A DNA stretch of 64,000 nucleotides, taken from NCBI GenBank assembly GCA_018105865.1, contig CM030837.1, positions 11,476,725 through 11,540,724 on the forward strand, read 5' to 3'. The position numbers and the translations under genes were made by a program. The notes beneath the pieces were generated by a model that was not told where the DNA came from, searched no databases, and worked only from the letters and a program-made list of their open reading frames with translations. Source of the DNA: Metaphire vulgaris (lineage: Eukaryota > Annelida > Clitellata > Crassiclitellata > Megascolecidae). The number at the start of each line of letters is the position of its first letter. The first letter of the stretch is position 1. Below, in pieces: positions 1-10,370 of the stretch.

Positions 1-103
1 AAAATGTTCAGTCTTGGTTGTTTAGTAATAAGCTTGCATTAAACCCTTCAAAACCCGAGTTTTTACTTCTTGGTACATCTTTTAATTAAGTAAATTTGAG
101 GAC

Positions 104-895
104 ATGCATTCCTTTAAATTTGTCAACATTTCAGTTAATCAAAGTCAGTCTGTCCACAACCTTGGTGTAATATTTGACAAAAACCTGTCTTTTAATGATC
201 ACGTAAATAAGGTTAGCAGAGCTGCTCATTTTCAAATCAGAGACTTTCGACGAATTCGTGATCTTGTGCCGATACCCGCTCTGATTCCTCTTGCCAATGC
301 CCTTGTCAGCAGTAGGCTTGATTTTTGCAATTTCCTTTACAATGGTATGGCTAAAGCTAATATGCATAAACTTCAAAGGATTCAGAATTCTGTGGCTCGG
401 GCCATTGCAAAAACTCGCAAACATGATCACATTAGACCTGTCCTTCAAAAGTTACACTGGCTGCTGGTAGAACAGAGAATTGTTTTTAAGACTGGTGTCC
501 TTGTTTTTAAAATACTGCAGTCTGGCCAACCTCAATATTTAAAATCTATGATAAACCATCCGAAACATTATCATTCAACAAGATTTGCTGATTCATTGTT
601 AAATGTACCTAGAACAAACACTGAAATCTGTAAGAAAGCTTTTTCTATTTCTGGGCCAAAAATCTGGAACTCTCTGCCTCTGGTTGTCAGATCTTCCAAT
701 AAACTGAGCATTTTCAGATCTAGGCTTAAAACACATCTTTTCCAACTAGCATTTCCTCCATAGTCTGTCTTGCTGTTTCTCTCTGACCTCTGGAATGACC
801 TGGTCTTTTGCGGATGGATTTGAAGTACCATCGATTGATACCCTTGAGTATTAGAAATGGTGCTATAGAAGTGCATAATTATTATTATTATTTAT
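104..895 (+). pseudogene. CR1/L2-clade LINE, C-terminal reverse transcriptase fragment with 3' tail
   Basis: A 219-residue open frame reads as the region after the RT palm of CR1/L2-type non-LTR retrotransposons. Seen: LGVIFDKNLSF, SRLDFCN, RIQNSVARAIAKT, LHWLLVEQRIVFK and the terminal GPKIWNSLP...FRSRLKTHLF, all typical of this clade's C-terminus. The RT active site (YADD) is absent, so the copy is 5'-truncated; it starts near the window edge and may continue to the left. After the stop, a short 3' UTR ends in GTGCTATAGAAGTGCATAA followed by ATT repeats, the usual tail type. It is distinct in sequence from the young L2 families further along. No function is expected beyond that of a dead fragment. 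Confidence 0.85.
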
Positions 896-914
896 TCATG
901 TGGGCTGGTTTCTG

Positions 915-1895
915 CTGCCTATGCGAACAATGTTCAAGTGTTTTCCTCCTGCCATCCATCCGAGGCTGATTGACTACGATCCAGCATAGCAGGCTGTATC
1001 TCCGCAATCAGACAATGAACAGATGTGAACCGGCTATCCCTCAACCCTATAAAGACAGAGTTCCTCTGGGTCACCACTCTGAGACGTAGGCATCTCATCA
1101 GCCACAATCTAGATGTTCACGATTGACGGAGTTGACATTGCACTGATGACTGAGCTGCGTCTCCTTGGCATTCACTTGGACAAGATGCTCTGATTGCTCT
1201 CGTTCGCCGGGCACATAAACAGTGTGATCCCTACCTGCTACTATCACCTAAGAAGGATTAAAGCCATACATAGTTACCTTCCACTGCCGGACTTGATCAA
1301 GTTGGTGCATGCTGTTATCCTGACACGCGTGGACTATTGCAACAGTCTACTACTCGGACTCCCGGACAGCCTCCTGAACCGCTTTCAATCAGTTCTTAAT
1401 GTTTCTTTGCGGCTAATATTCGGAGCCAGGTGGAACGAACAGGTCACACCACTGCTTTGAGACCACCTTCACTGGCTCCGGATTCCTGAATGGATAACAT
1501 TCAAACGATGTTGGCTGACGTTCAGAGCTCTGCACGACCCGTGCTGCCCAGAGAATTTATTGAGACTGGTGCACCGACCCTCCCTATCTGACAGACGCTC
1601 GCAGCTACGATCAAGCCGCCGAGTTCAGCTTGTTGTTCCACTCCCGTCTAAGACAGCCAAATTTGGGGATAGATCTATCTCGAAGGGGAACCCTGTACTT
1701 TGGAACTCCCTCCCCGAGGAAAGAACTAGGGAGACCACTCCCAATCGATTTGCAACGAAACTCAAGACTCCTATTTTCAGCATTTCCTACCAGAGGCTTC
1801 TGTAAAACGCTCTTGACTATGGCTTTAACCAGGCATGTAGCATTATACAAATTGACATTTACAGCATAATAATAATAATAATAACAATAATAATA
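915..1895 (+). pseudogene. L2 LINE fragment, degenerate
   Basis: Broken reading frames spell a worn L2 RT. A VQVFSSCHPSEAD-like stretch after the active site lies near 935, NRLSLNPIKTEFLW near 1025, then YYHLRRIKAIHSYLPLPD, LTRVDYCNSLLLGLPDS and FGARWNEQVTPLL (1194-1460), and finally a GNPVLWNSLP-like end (1560-1805). Several stops and frameshifts separate the pieces. It ends with an AAT-repeat tail at about 1867-1897. Sequence is close to the family at 24.9-26.1 kb and 53-54.4 kb but much more diverged, so this is an older insertion. Confidence 0.8.
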
Positions 1896-1897
1896 AT

Positions 1898-2656
1898 AAA
1901 AAGGTTGGTTTCCTTGCTGAATGACCGCAATCAGTGCGTCCATCAGCCAGTGAGGCGATGACAGATTTTGACTGGCATCACAGATCGCCTCTTACCTTTT
2001 GACACTGAATCTAGATCTATACAGCACAGTTGATAGTTGATACCTAAGTCTTAATGTTTGGTTTTGCTCTGGCATTCCAATAGCTATGCGGTTATTTGAG
2101 CATTAGTCATCTTTCTGGAACTGCAATTCCTCTGTGAATGCAACTTGCTGCACCTGCTGACTTGTTGCTGCTTCCAAAAAATTGGGAGGGGCTTTCAAGT
2201 TTCAGAGCCTAGCCTCTCCAAAAGTGGGGGAGGAAGGGCTTGAGTCTAGCGCCTAATAGAAGTTTAAGTTTACGCCTGTCAGCCTAAGACAGGTATACCC
2301 CGAGCTAAGTGATTTAGCTCAGATTTGTTTGACCATATTTGCTTCTGCATACAGATGTGAAACAGAATTCTCTTCAAAGGCAATAAAAAACAAAGCCGGA
2401 AATCTTTGAATGCCAGTAGTTCACTGCAAATCGCTCCGAGCTACGTCAAACCCCGTATTGATCTACTTGTTAAGAGTAAACTACCACGTTTGTCACACTG
2501 GCTTGATAAGATTACTTTTGAATTTTGAGGCTTTTATGGTTTAAAAATTTTTTTACCTGTTTTCATTAAAATTCTAGAATTCTTAATGCACATTCTTAAC
2601 CATCTCATTACCTACATTTGTGAATACATTAATATTACATGGTCAGATTTGAGTTT

Positions 2657-2657
<1 letters not shown>
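1898..2657. other. No gene seen
   Basis: About 760 bases between the L2 tail and the TA microsatellite. I see no coding similarity and no terminal repeats. It may be intronic or intergenic host DNA, or old unrecognisable repeat. Confidence 0.4.

Positions 2658-2717
<60 letters not shown>
2658..2717. repeat. (TA)n microsatellite
   Basis: About 30 TA dinucleotides in a row. It directly abuts the left end of DNA transposon A. Confidence 0.95.
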
Positions 2718-2724
<7 letters not shown>

Positions 2725-3274
2725 TAGGTGGTGCTTATTTTTGAAGTTTTTAAATATCTTATTCTTACCCCATTTTTTTTTGTATATGTAGAAAAAATTC
2801 AGGCAAAATATCAGAATATTTTGAGGTAGCTCAATTACTCTAAAGTTTTGCCAAGATAAATAGCTTCAATGCATGCATACCAGCTTCTAATATAAAGATT
2901 TAAGCTGAGATTTAAGCTGCAAAACAGTGCAAATGTAAAACCTTGGTTGCAGTATTATTTAAATTTAGCACTTTAATGGTAAGGTTGATTGATCATGTAA
3001 CTTCATCATGAATCAGCAGTCACCAGTGGACTAATGTTGCTTGAGACTGCTGACATAATGCATTCCCATTTTCCACAGGCATGTTTATTGTTTAATTGTT
3101 TATATTGTGTGCTGACTGTCAGCTCAATGTTGGTATAAATAGCCACTTAGAATGAGGATACTGATTTGTTCACAGTACACACATATGATTAGCTGTATAA
3201 TAGTGTTTTAGAAACATTTTTTTAATGCACTTGGTTATTACTGCTGTAGTTGCAATCGGTTAATGAAATAGGAA

Positions 3275-4332
3275 ATGGCAGCAACAACTAGATCTCAAAA
3301 TATAGTCTATCTTCTTGGATCTACTGTGACTGAACTGACTGGTAGTAAGCTGCCATCTGTATGCATGGCACTTGGTTTCTTTCTACATCATCACCTAGAA
3401 ATGCGTGAAACTATTAGACAGTCATCAGCAGCCACTGTCGAAGAAATTGCAAAATTTTGGCACAAAGCAAGAATTCCTATAAGAGATGCACAGAACTGTT
3501 AAACTAAACTAGAACGATCATTTGAAGAGTGGCGTTTGCTTAAAAAGAATAAGGGCCATCAGTTTTTGAGCCAACAATCAAGAGAGGCTGAGTTCACTTC
3601 CAGATTAGATGATCTATTTGACATTGCCCATGCCGATGCTCTTAGCATGATACAAATAGATGAAGACAGGCAGTTCTTGCTACTTCAAGCTTGGATAACG
3701 GCTCCTTTAGCAGCAAGTGCACCATATGGTGACTTTCAGTTGCTAAAATCGCTTCTTGCTTACTCGACAATTAATCCGTTTATAGCAAAAGCAGCACCCG
3801 AAAAGTTTTCCAATCACTTATGGTACTTGTCTCCTGAGCTGGTCAGTTTGGCATTCTTTGACAGCAATGTGAGTATACCAATCAAGAGACAAATGGTACA
3901 TGCAATGAGAAACACCAGTGTTCAGCAAGAGCAAACAAGGCGCATAACAGTGGACCTGCAAACATTCATGGAAAAGAATTTTGAAGATATTTTTTTACCT
4001 AAGTCCATGACATTATTTGAAGTGATGAACCTCCCACACACCTTTATCGATAAGGACCCAGACTTATGGGAGGCACATGACGATTATCAGGAAGCGACAG
4101 ACAGTTCATGCAATTTATTTATTTATTTATTGACAGTTTATATAGCGCAATGAGCATGGTGAATGACCACGCAGAACATGGTGTGGCGCTTATACAAGAA
4201 CTGAGCGGCCTCATAACCAAAGATGAGTCACAGCTTCAGTTTTTATTACAGACGGTTGCGCAGCACAGGCAGGCTTATCCCAACAGCAAGAAACAGACAT
4301 TGTCAGGACAGCATAGTCGGTCAACACTGTAG
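3275..4332 (+). pseudogene. Transposase of element A, internally deleted and broken
   Basis: Starts MAATTRSQNIVYLLGSTV. One in-frame TAA (3500) follows RDAQNC, and the same frame resumes with TKLERSFEEWRLLKKNK and continues to 4153. The last part, VNDHAEHGVALIQELSG (from about 4159), is in another frame. I recognise the N- and C-terminal blocks as ends of a large animal transposase-like family whose middle normally carries the DDE core. Here the N-terminal block (FDIAHADAL...EDRQFLL) runs straight into the C-terminal block (LQAWITAPLAASAPYGDFQLL...YLSPELVSLAFFD), so the core seems deleted. A 45-bp LINE tail interrupts the end. Family knowledge is from memory; the superfamily is not named. Non-functional. 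Confidence 0.7.
4105..4153 (-). repeat. Minimal 5'-truncated L2 tail insertion
   Basis: The sequence ATTTATTTATTTATTGACAG followed by TTTATATAGCGCAATGAGCA is the reverse complement of the 3' tail of the L2 family seen complete at 13.9 kb. Only about 45 bases are present, inside the transposase relic of element A just before VNDHAEHG. It looks like an extremely short LINE 3'-end integration that shifts the reading frame. Confidence 0.6.
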
Positions 4333-4474
4333 ACAGATATACTGTACTTCTTTACTAACTTCTTGTTTAAACACTGAACAGTTGCAGGCTGTAGTCTTTA
4401 CAATTTTAGACTTTGCAATTTTACATGTTCTTGCTTTCATTTGAAAATACTGTTTGACTTAAAAGTGCTGCTTA

Positions 4475-4755
4475 GCTGATTATTATTATTATTATTATTA
4501 TTATTATCAGACAACTTCTATAGCGCAGTAAGCATAGCTTAGGCTAAAAACAAGAGCGCTTTGACACGTGTCACTTATATGAGATGTTAAATAAGTGTGT
4601 TTTTAGGTTCCTTCTGAAAGTCTCAACAGAGTCAGAATTAGTCACACGATCTGGCAGAGAGTTCCACAGGAGCGGGTTGCCTCGCCTGACCGATCGTTCG
4701 CCGAACTTAGAGGTCTTGGATGGAGCTGATATAACCCTTGTGTCTGTTTTATTTA
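4475..4755 (-). pseudogene. L2 LINE 3' end, antisense
   Basis: ATT repeats, then TCTATAGCGCAGTAAGC, then antisense coding for the L2 C-terminus (a GNPLLWNSLPDR-like stretch near 4650-4690). About 280 bp of a 5'-truncated copy inserted in element A downstream of the transposase relic. Confidence 0.75.
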
Positions 4756-4929
4756 GATAAATTAGCTATAGTGACCATAATCGTTACCTATCAGGTTATT
4801 GAGCTACCAGTAATAGTTACCATAAGAGGCTCAAACTTTTTTCTAATGATTTTAGCTAAAGAGGAATAGTTTGAAGGGGTAAGACAACCAAAAATTGCAA
4901 AATTAATTTTTTACTCTGTTTAAGCACCA

Positions 4930-4934
<5 letters not shown>

Positions 4935-4968
<34 letters not shown>
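4935..4968. repeat. (TA)n microsatellite separating two transposons
   Basis: About 17 TA units lie between the right end of element A and the left end of the outer element at 4970. Nothing else separates the two transposons. Confidence 0.95.
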
Positions 4969-4970
<2 letters not shown>

Positions 4971-5487
4971 ACAGTCAAAGTGTGAAATCAGGCTATGTTG
5001 ACATTGCCTGAAATTTTTAGGCAATGTCAACATTTTCCGATTCACTCAGGCAATGTCGACATTGACTGAAATTTTTAGGCATTGTTTAACGATGCCTGAA
5101 CTTTGCTCAGATTTTCTACACACTTTGCCTAAAATCTTTTTTTTGATGGAATACAATAGAAAAGCTAATACTTAAAGTAAAAATTACTGAATTCATAACA
5201 AATATGAGTATACATTTTTTGAAACATTTTAAACTTGTTTGGCGTAATATTCTGAATTTGTTCTACTTGTTGAGCCTTATTTCATAACTATTCAAAATAA
5301 TATAGAAAACATTCAACACCAATTTATTCATACAATAAATTCATTAAATTCATATCTTCATTTATAGAATGAGGTAATACTGAGCTTTTAAAATTTTAAA
5401 ATCTTTTTATTTGGCATTTGCATATTAGACTCTTTAAAATGCTGTTATTTACACTAAGTTGTTATAGTAGTCTTGCTCCTGAATGTT

Positions 5488-5644
5488 TTAACACGTTGAG
5501 CACTGGGGGCGTCAACGTCCTTATTTTGGTACTGCAGGGTGCCGGGGGTGTCATATGACATCCTCTGTTCAATGCATCGGAAGTCAAGGAGGTTGTATAC
5601 CGGCCGCACCTGGTAAAGAAACTGCGCCGCAGTCAACATGTTAA
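5488..5644. mobile_element. TTAA-flanked MITE (157 bp)
   Basis: Begins TTAACACGTTGAGCACTGGG and ends GCAGTCAACATGTTAA; reverse-complementing the end gives TTAACATGTTGACTGC, so the termini are imperfect inverted repeats bounded by TTAA. GC-rich inside an AT-rich element. TTAA target duplication is the hallmark of piggyBac-type transposition, inferred here. Confidence 0.65.
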
Positions 5645-5791
5645 GATTTTATTTATTTCTAAGGAACAATTGTGTATTCAGTTTTTGTAAATGATATGTC
5701 TGATTTGAATTTTTGATCATTAAAAATCTTATCTATTCCTTTTAAATAAGACAATAAAGCAAACCTCAACAGAATGTAATACTGGCTTCTT

Positions 5792-5838
5792 GATTTCGAT
5801 GGAGCATCATTTGCCGTAAATGATGCTCCATCGAAATC
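5792..5838. repeat. Perfect inverted repeat (21-nt arms, 5-nt loop)
   Basis: GATTTCGATGGAGCATCATT plus T, spacer GCCGT, then the exact reverse complement. Arms 5792-5812 and 5818-5838 have no mismatch, unlike the decayed surroundings. Confidence 0.9.
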
Positions 5839-6004
5839 GATGTTTCGCCACCATTAATTCTTGGATTAATTCGTAATACTCTTCTATTCGCAAAATAATA
5901 GTATTTCCCTTCTTTCCATTGTACTCGTCGATAAGCTGTCTTCTGAATTTGAATTCTTGGGTTATTTCTTGATTCTCCATGATTAAACTAGCAAGCTTAT
6001 TCAT
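5807..6004 (-). other. Small ORF, 65 aa, hypothetical
   Basis: Reads MNKLASLIMENQEITQ... with EEYYELIQELMVAK. The stretch is faintly reminiscent of the region before integrase domains in some Ginger/KRBA2-like transposon proteins, but the similarity is too short to rely on. It sits inside the outer element, overlaps the right arm of the perfect hairpin and has no visible partner domain. It may be a relic of an outer-element gene or chance. Confidence 0.25.
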
Positions 6005-6255
6005 GTCTGATGTGTCTAATGTCTTATATGTCTAATGTGCACTGCACAACCTTTTATAATACATGAGCATTCAGGAAAACACTTATCCTCCTCTGTGCAC
6101 TGCAATAACCATCCCGCTATATCATTGCAATTACGAAGTATTTATTAAATGTCAGAGTCAGCGAATTAACATACCAGACTAAAGTACTCCAGTCTGCTAT
6201 TAATGTTATAAAAGACCATCCAACTTGCAGAAGATATTAATTAGTCTAAAGGAAT

Positions 6256-8639
6256 TACACTGGTCAACAAATTTTATGCAAGTTTTTGTTTCCTCTACAA
6301 ATTTTGGTGAAACTAATAGATTTTGACTTGCTGAACACAAATATGTAATTAGAATTTCTGTATCACGTAAGGTTTTTAAGAAATCGACAATTTAGCATTT
6401 AGTATTGTAACGTCTTCTGCAACATAATCCTACAGAAGGATCTAGGCAATAATGACAAGACATGAGAAAATTAGAAATGTTTTGCTGTAGAATTTCGTTT
6501 GTAGTCACTGTCCTGTGCTTCACGTATCAGTGACCAACAGTAGTCTCCGAGCATAGACGGACTCCACTTTCCCTGGTAGCGTTTCTCGATGCTGGCAATG
6601 TCTTTGTGAAATCTTTCACCATGTTCATCACTGACGGCGCCGAGGTTGTCCGGGAAGAAGTCCAAGTGAGAATGAAGGAAGTGTATCTTCAGTGACATGT
6701 TGCATTTCATTGCCTTGCAAGCTTGTAGCAGATTTCCAACTTGTTCAACATAGTTTGGCGCCTTGTAGTTGCCCAGAAAGTTAGCAACAACATCCTTGAA
6801 GGCTGTCCAGGCAACATGCTCGGCACCCTGCAGAAGGCCCTCAAAGTGACTGTCATTGAGCATCTCTCGAATATGTGGGCCAACAAACACGCCTTCTTTT
6901 ATTTTAGCATCACTGGTGCGTGGAAACCTCTGTCGTAAGTATGTAAAGGCTTCACTTTCTTTGTTCATTGCTTTGACAAAGTTTTTCATTAACCCAAGTT
7001 TGATGTGCAAAGGTGGGAGATAAATGTTCTTCGGATCAACGAGAGGATCATGTTTAACGTTCTTCTGTCCTGGAACCAAGTCTCTGCGAGGTGGCCAGAC
7101 CTTTCTCACATAATGTGAATCTCTAGCTCGGCTGTCCCACTCGCAAAGAAAGCAGCAGTACTTGGTGTAGCCTAGCTGCAGACCGAGTAGAATTGCAACA
7201 ACTTTCAGATCTCCACATATATTCCAGTTGTATCTCGAGTATTCTATGTGTTTCGATAGCAGCTGCATGTTCTCATATGTTTCCGTCATGTAAGCAGCAT
7301 GTCCAATGGGTACTGAAGGGTATGAATTGCCATTGTGCAGCAAAACAGCCTTTAAACTTAACAGTGAAGAGTCAACAAAAAGTCGCCATTCGGATGGATT
7401 GTGCTTACAGCCGAAAGCAGAAAGCAATCCATCAATGTCAATGCAAAAAGTAAGACTGTCGATTTTTTGAAGAATCGAGTCAAGTCTTCATGCCGTTTAC
7501 GAAATACTAAAATTTGTGTACCTGGAGAGAGCAGATTCCATCCTTGCAACCTAGATCCAAGCAATTCTGCTTGATTTTTTGACAAATCTAAGTCTCTGAC
7601 CAGATCATTGAGCTCTGCCTGAGAAATCAAATGAGGATTGCTGGATGTCGATGGCTCAAACTCTGTGTCTTCCGTAGCTGAATCATCAACTATCTGCAGC
7701 ATTTCATCTGTCTCTGCATGCTCGTCCTCGTCCTCCAGTGTCCAAAACTCGGGGGGTTGGAACAGGAAGACTCTCGTCGTGTGGAACTGGTCTCATTGCC
7801 GAGGCAAGGTTAGGATACTCATTAGACTTCCTATTCTTTGAAGAAAATCCTGTAACATTCGTCATGCAGAAATAGCAATCCGTTACATGATTATTCTGCT
7901 CCCTCCATATCATTGGTATGGCGAATGGCATGGATGGACGCTTACCTGCAAGCCAAGCTCGCAGACTGGTAGCACAAGATGAACAACATATATGAGGTGC
8001 CCATACTTTGTCCTGGTCGCCAATTTTGCATCCAAAGTATAACTCATATTCTTTCTTTATGATTGCTGTCATACTCCGCTTCTGTGATTTCAACGTAAAC
8101 TCTCCACAGATGTAGCAGAACGTGTCACTGCTATTGCGACATCGACGCGACATTTCAGAAATTTTAATTAAATTAGTTAATATATTCAATTCACAGCCTT
8201 TAACTAAACAGTTATATCTCATCAAATAGAAAGACTGCAGCTGCTTCCTAGTGCTGCTTGGTATTTATATAGGACTGCGTAACCATAGCAACAATACATG
8301 CAAGGCATGTAGTCTTAAAGACAGGTTTGGGCGCGTCTGGGCATGTCTGGACATGCCTAATTATACTAATTTTCAAAATCCATGTAGTTAAGTGAGCCAG
8401 CAGTGCATATTACATCTGTTATGGCGGTCACATAAGATTCTTGCCTAACCTGAATACCCATAACTCAGATAACTCTCGAAAACCACGATTTTAAAATTCT
8501 TATAATTTTAAAATCAGCTTTTTCTCAAAAAACTTACGTGATAGGAAAATTTCAAAATTATTCCTGTAATCAGCATGACAAAATCTACCTGGAACACCAG
8601 AAATTGCACAGGAAACAAAAACCTTGTTGACCAGTGTTA
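6256..8639 (-). mobile_element. DNA transposon B (2.4 kb, about 150-bp TIRs)
   Basis: Left end TACACTGGTCAACAAATTTT (6256); right end reverse-complemented TAACACTGGTCAACAAGG (8639). Both arms then share GTTTTTGTTTCCT, an AATTT-GGTG block, AGATTTTG, TGCTGA and TATCACGTAAG in order, over about 140-150 bp. The enclosed transposase reads on the - strand. The element sits inside the outer 4970-8908 element. Two more relics of this family occur at 11838-12927 and 55435-55957. Target-site duplication not resolved. I cannot place the TIR in a named superfamily. Confidence 0.8.
6471..8153 (-). pseudogene. Transposase of transposon B, near-intact with two frameshifts
   Basis: Three consecutive - strand frames read as one protein of roughly 560 residues. 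The first (MSRRCRNSSDTFCYICGEF, start at 8153) has Cys/His pairs CYIC, HICCSSC and CYFC, a likely zinc-binding N-terminus. It slips in a C6 run near 7757 into the second frame (from TLEDEDEHAETDEML), which slips in an A6 run near 7470 into the third. The third frame has RLFVDSSLLSLKAVLLHNGN, ICGDLKVVAILLGLQLGYTK, CCFLCEWDSRA and SDEHGERFHKDI. FVDSS and CGDLK are candidate first and second catalytic Asp, and the CxxW and HGE blocks follow, as expected for an RNase H-like DDE transposase (inference). Similar uncharacterised proteins are common in animal genomes. Both slips lie in homopolymers, so sequencing error is possible. Confidence 0.8.
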
Positions 8640-8908
8640 CAGATATAGAAAGGAGGAAACATCCATTAGGTGCCAACTTGACATGTTTAATTTTAAGTTC
8701 AGCTTCAATCATTTTCCTGATGCTATTCCATCACTAATAAAGATTTCAGGCAACGTGTGTAGAAAATCTGAGTAAATTTCAGGCATTGTTAAACAATGCC
8801 TAAAAATTTCAGTCAATGTTGACATTGCCTGAGTGAATCGGGAAATGTTGACATTGCCTAAAAATTTCAGGCACTGTCAACATTGCCTGATTTCACACGT
8901 TGACTGTA

Positions 8909-8957
<49 letters not shown>
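8909..8957. repeat. (CA)n(TA)n microsatellite
   Basis: About 14 CA units then about 10 TA units, directly at the right end of the outer element. Confidence 0.95.
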
Positions 8958-9084
8958 GTGCACGCCATTTAAGTTGGTGGTCCGCCACCTTCAAGAAAAG
9001 GTTATTGCCAGTCCGTGGCCTAAAAAAAAGAACCACTGATCTAGATAAATCCACTGATCTAGATAAATCTCCTGCTTGCTCCAT

Positions 9085-10370
9085 GCCTTGGATGGCATCC
9101 ACAATGGACACAATCCTTGCTGTCAGACTCCTGTCTGAGATTCACTGGGAGTTTAACAGGCCATTGCAAGTGGCTTATGTCGATCTAAAATCAGTCTTCG
9201 ACTCCGTAGACCGTCAGGCACTCTGGATGGCACTCAGAGGTATTGGTGTTCCAATGTTCTTATTGAACTTAATTAAAGATCTACATGAAGGCACGACTGC
9301 ATGAGTGCACATCAATGGCATGGTATCTGAAGCATTCTTTACTGCCTCGAGAGTCTGCCTGGGCAGTGTCCTGGCTCCAGCACTCTTTTGCAGGGCCATG
9401 GACTGGATCTTGGTGCATGCTATTGGATAGGCCGGGATCATCTTACTGGAACATAGCTTCTCCGACCTAGACTACGCTGATGATGTTGCTCCTCTGGAAA
9501 CATCTGCGAACCTTGAAACATTACTTAATCAGATTGAGTCAACAGCCTGCCAACTGAGACTACGCATATCTTGGACAAAAACCAAGCTGCAGAACCTGGG
9601 TTCTGGGGGATATACGGGAGATATATATGTAAATGGACACTGGGTGGAAAATGTACCTGAATTCACCTACCTAGGCAGTGTCCAGAGTTCTGACGGCAGA
9701 TGTCATTGGGACTTCACTCATAGAATCGGCATAGCAGCATCTGCCATGAAGTCTCTTCAAAATCTGTCGCGCAAAAGACAGATCAGACAGTACAGCGCCA
9801 TTCCAAGCTCCGTATCTACCAGTCCTGCGTCCTGCCAATTCTCCTATAAGGTTCTGAGACTTGGACTCTGCAGACACGAGACTCTCAAAGACTACAGGCA
9901 TTCCATATGTGCTGCCAGAGGCAGTTTCTCTGCAGGCACTGGTTTGACTTTGTGACAAATGAAGCAGTCTTCAAACAAACTGCCCTCTTGCCAATGACAG
10001 ACATCATCATGCGACACCATCTGTCTCTCTTTGGTCACGTAGCTCGCCATAACAATGACATTCCAGCCCACCGCGCTCTCACCTGCGCCATTGCTCTTTG
10101 CACCGAGATGCGCCCACCTTTTTCGCGCTGGAGAAAACCATATGGCAGATCACGCCGTATATGGCCCAAGCAGTTGGCAATTGTCTGCCCTCTACAATCC
10201 TCCACGAATGGCACTCAGCCATTGGTCGCGGACACAACTTGTGCAGCACAAGATTGCCGCAACGGACCTCCATCGTCCACGCGAGCTAACAAACGATTGA
10301 TGGCATTGAATAATGTGTTGATTAGCACAAGCTTGTGTGTGTTCTGCACAGAAGTCCACTAGCTCTGACA
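9085..10370 (+). pseudogene. Non-LTR retrotransposon RT fragment (family N), sense
   Basis: Frames broken by stops spell an RT. Seen in order: STMDTILAVRLLSEIHWEF, QVAYVDLKSVFDSVDRQALW (palm motif A), an APALFCRAMDWI-like motif B region, DLDYADDVAPL (active site), LRISWTKTKLQN, VPEFTYLGSVQSSDG, and LFGHVARHNNDIPAHRAL near the C-terminus. The 3' end reads GAATGGCACTCAGCCATTGG with CGCAACGGACCTCCATCGTC. A copy of just this 3' end recurs at 41850, which confirms it as the LINE terminus. The clade is not certain (jockey-superfamily type). It lies tail-to-tail with the antisense copy beginning at 10560. Confidence 0.8.

Larger units (their letters stand above)
2725..4934. mobile_element. DNA transposon A (2.2 kb, TIRs, between TA repeats)
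   Basis: The left end begins TAGGTGGTGCTTA (2725) and the right end, reverse-complemented, begins TAGTGTGGTGCTTA (4934). Further inward both ends share TCTTACCCC and GGTAGCTCAAT in the same order, so imperfect terminal inverted repeats of roughly 120-130 bp are present. (TA)n tracts flank both sides, which fits insertion into a TA microsatellite. The element encloses a transposase relic (3275-4332) in + orientation and two LINE-tail insertions. Superfamily not assigned. The flanking TA repeats hide any target-site duplication. Confidence 0.75.
4970..8908. mobile_element. Outer TIR element hosting transposon B
   Basis: Ends TACAGTCAAAGTGTGAAATC (4970) and, reverse-complemented, TACAGTCAACGTGTGAAATC (8908). 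The inverted repeats run about 185 bp on each side (4970-5155 and 8724-8908). They contain stacked small palindromes built on GGCAATGTCAACATTGCC-like units. Flanks are (TA)n on the left and (CA)n(TA)n on the right. Inside lie a TTAA MITE, a perfect hairpin, a small ORF and the whole inner transposon B (6256-8639). Without B the element is about 1.55 kb with no convincing transposase, so it may be non-autonomous. Superfamily unknown; no clear target duplication. Confidence 0.8.
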
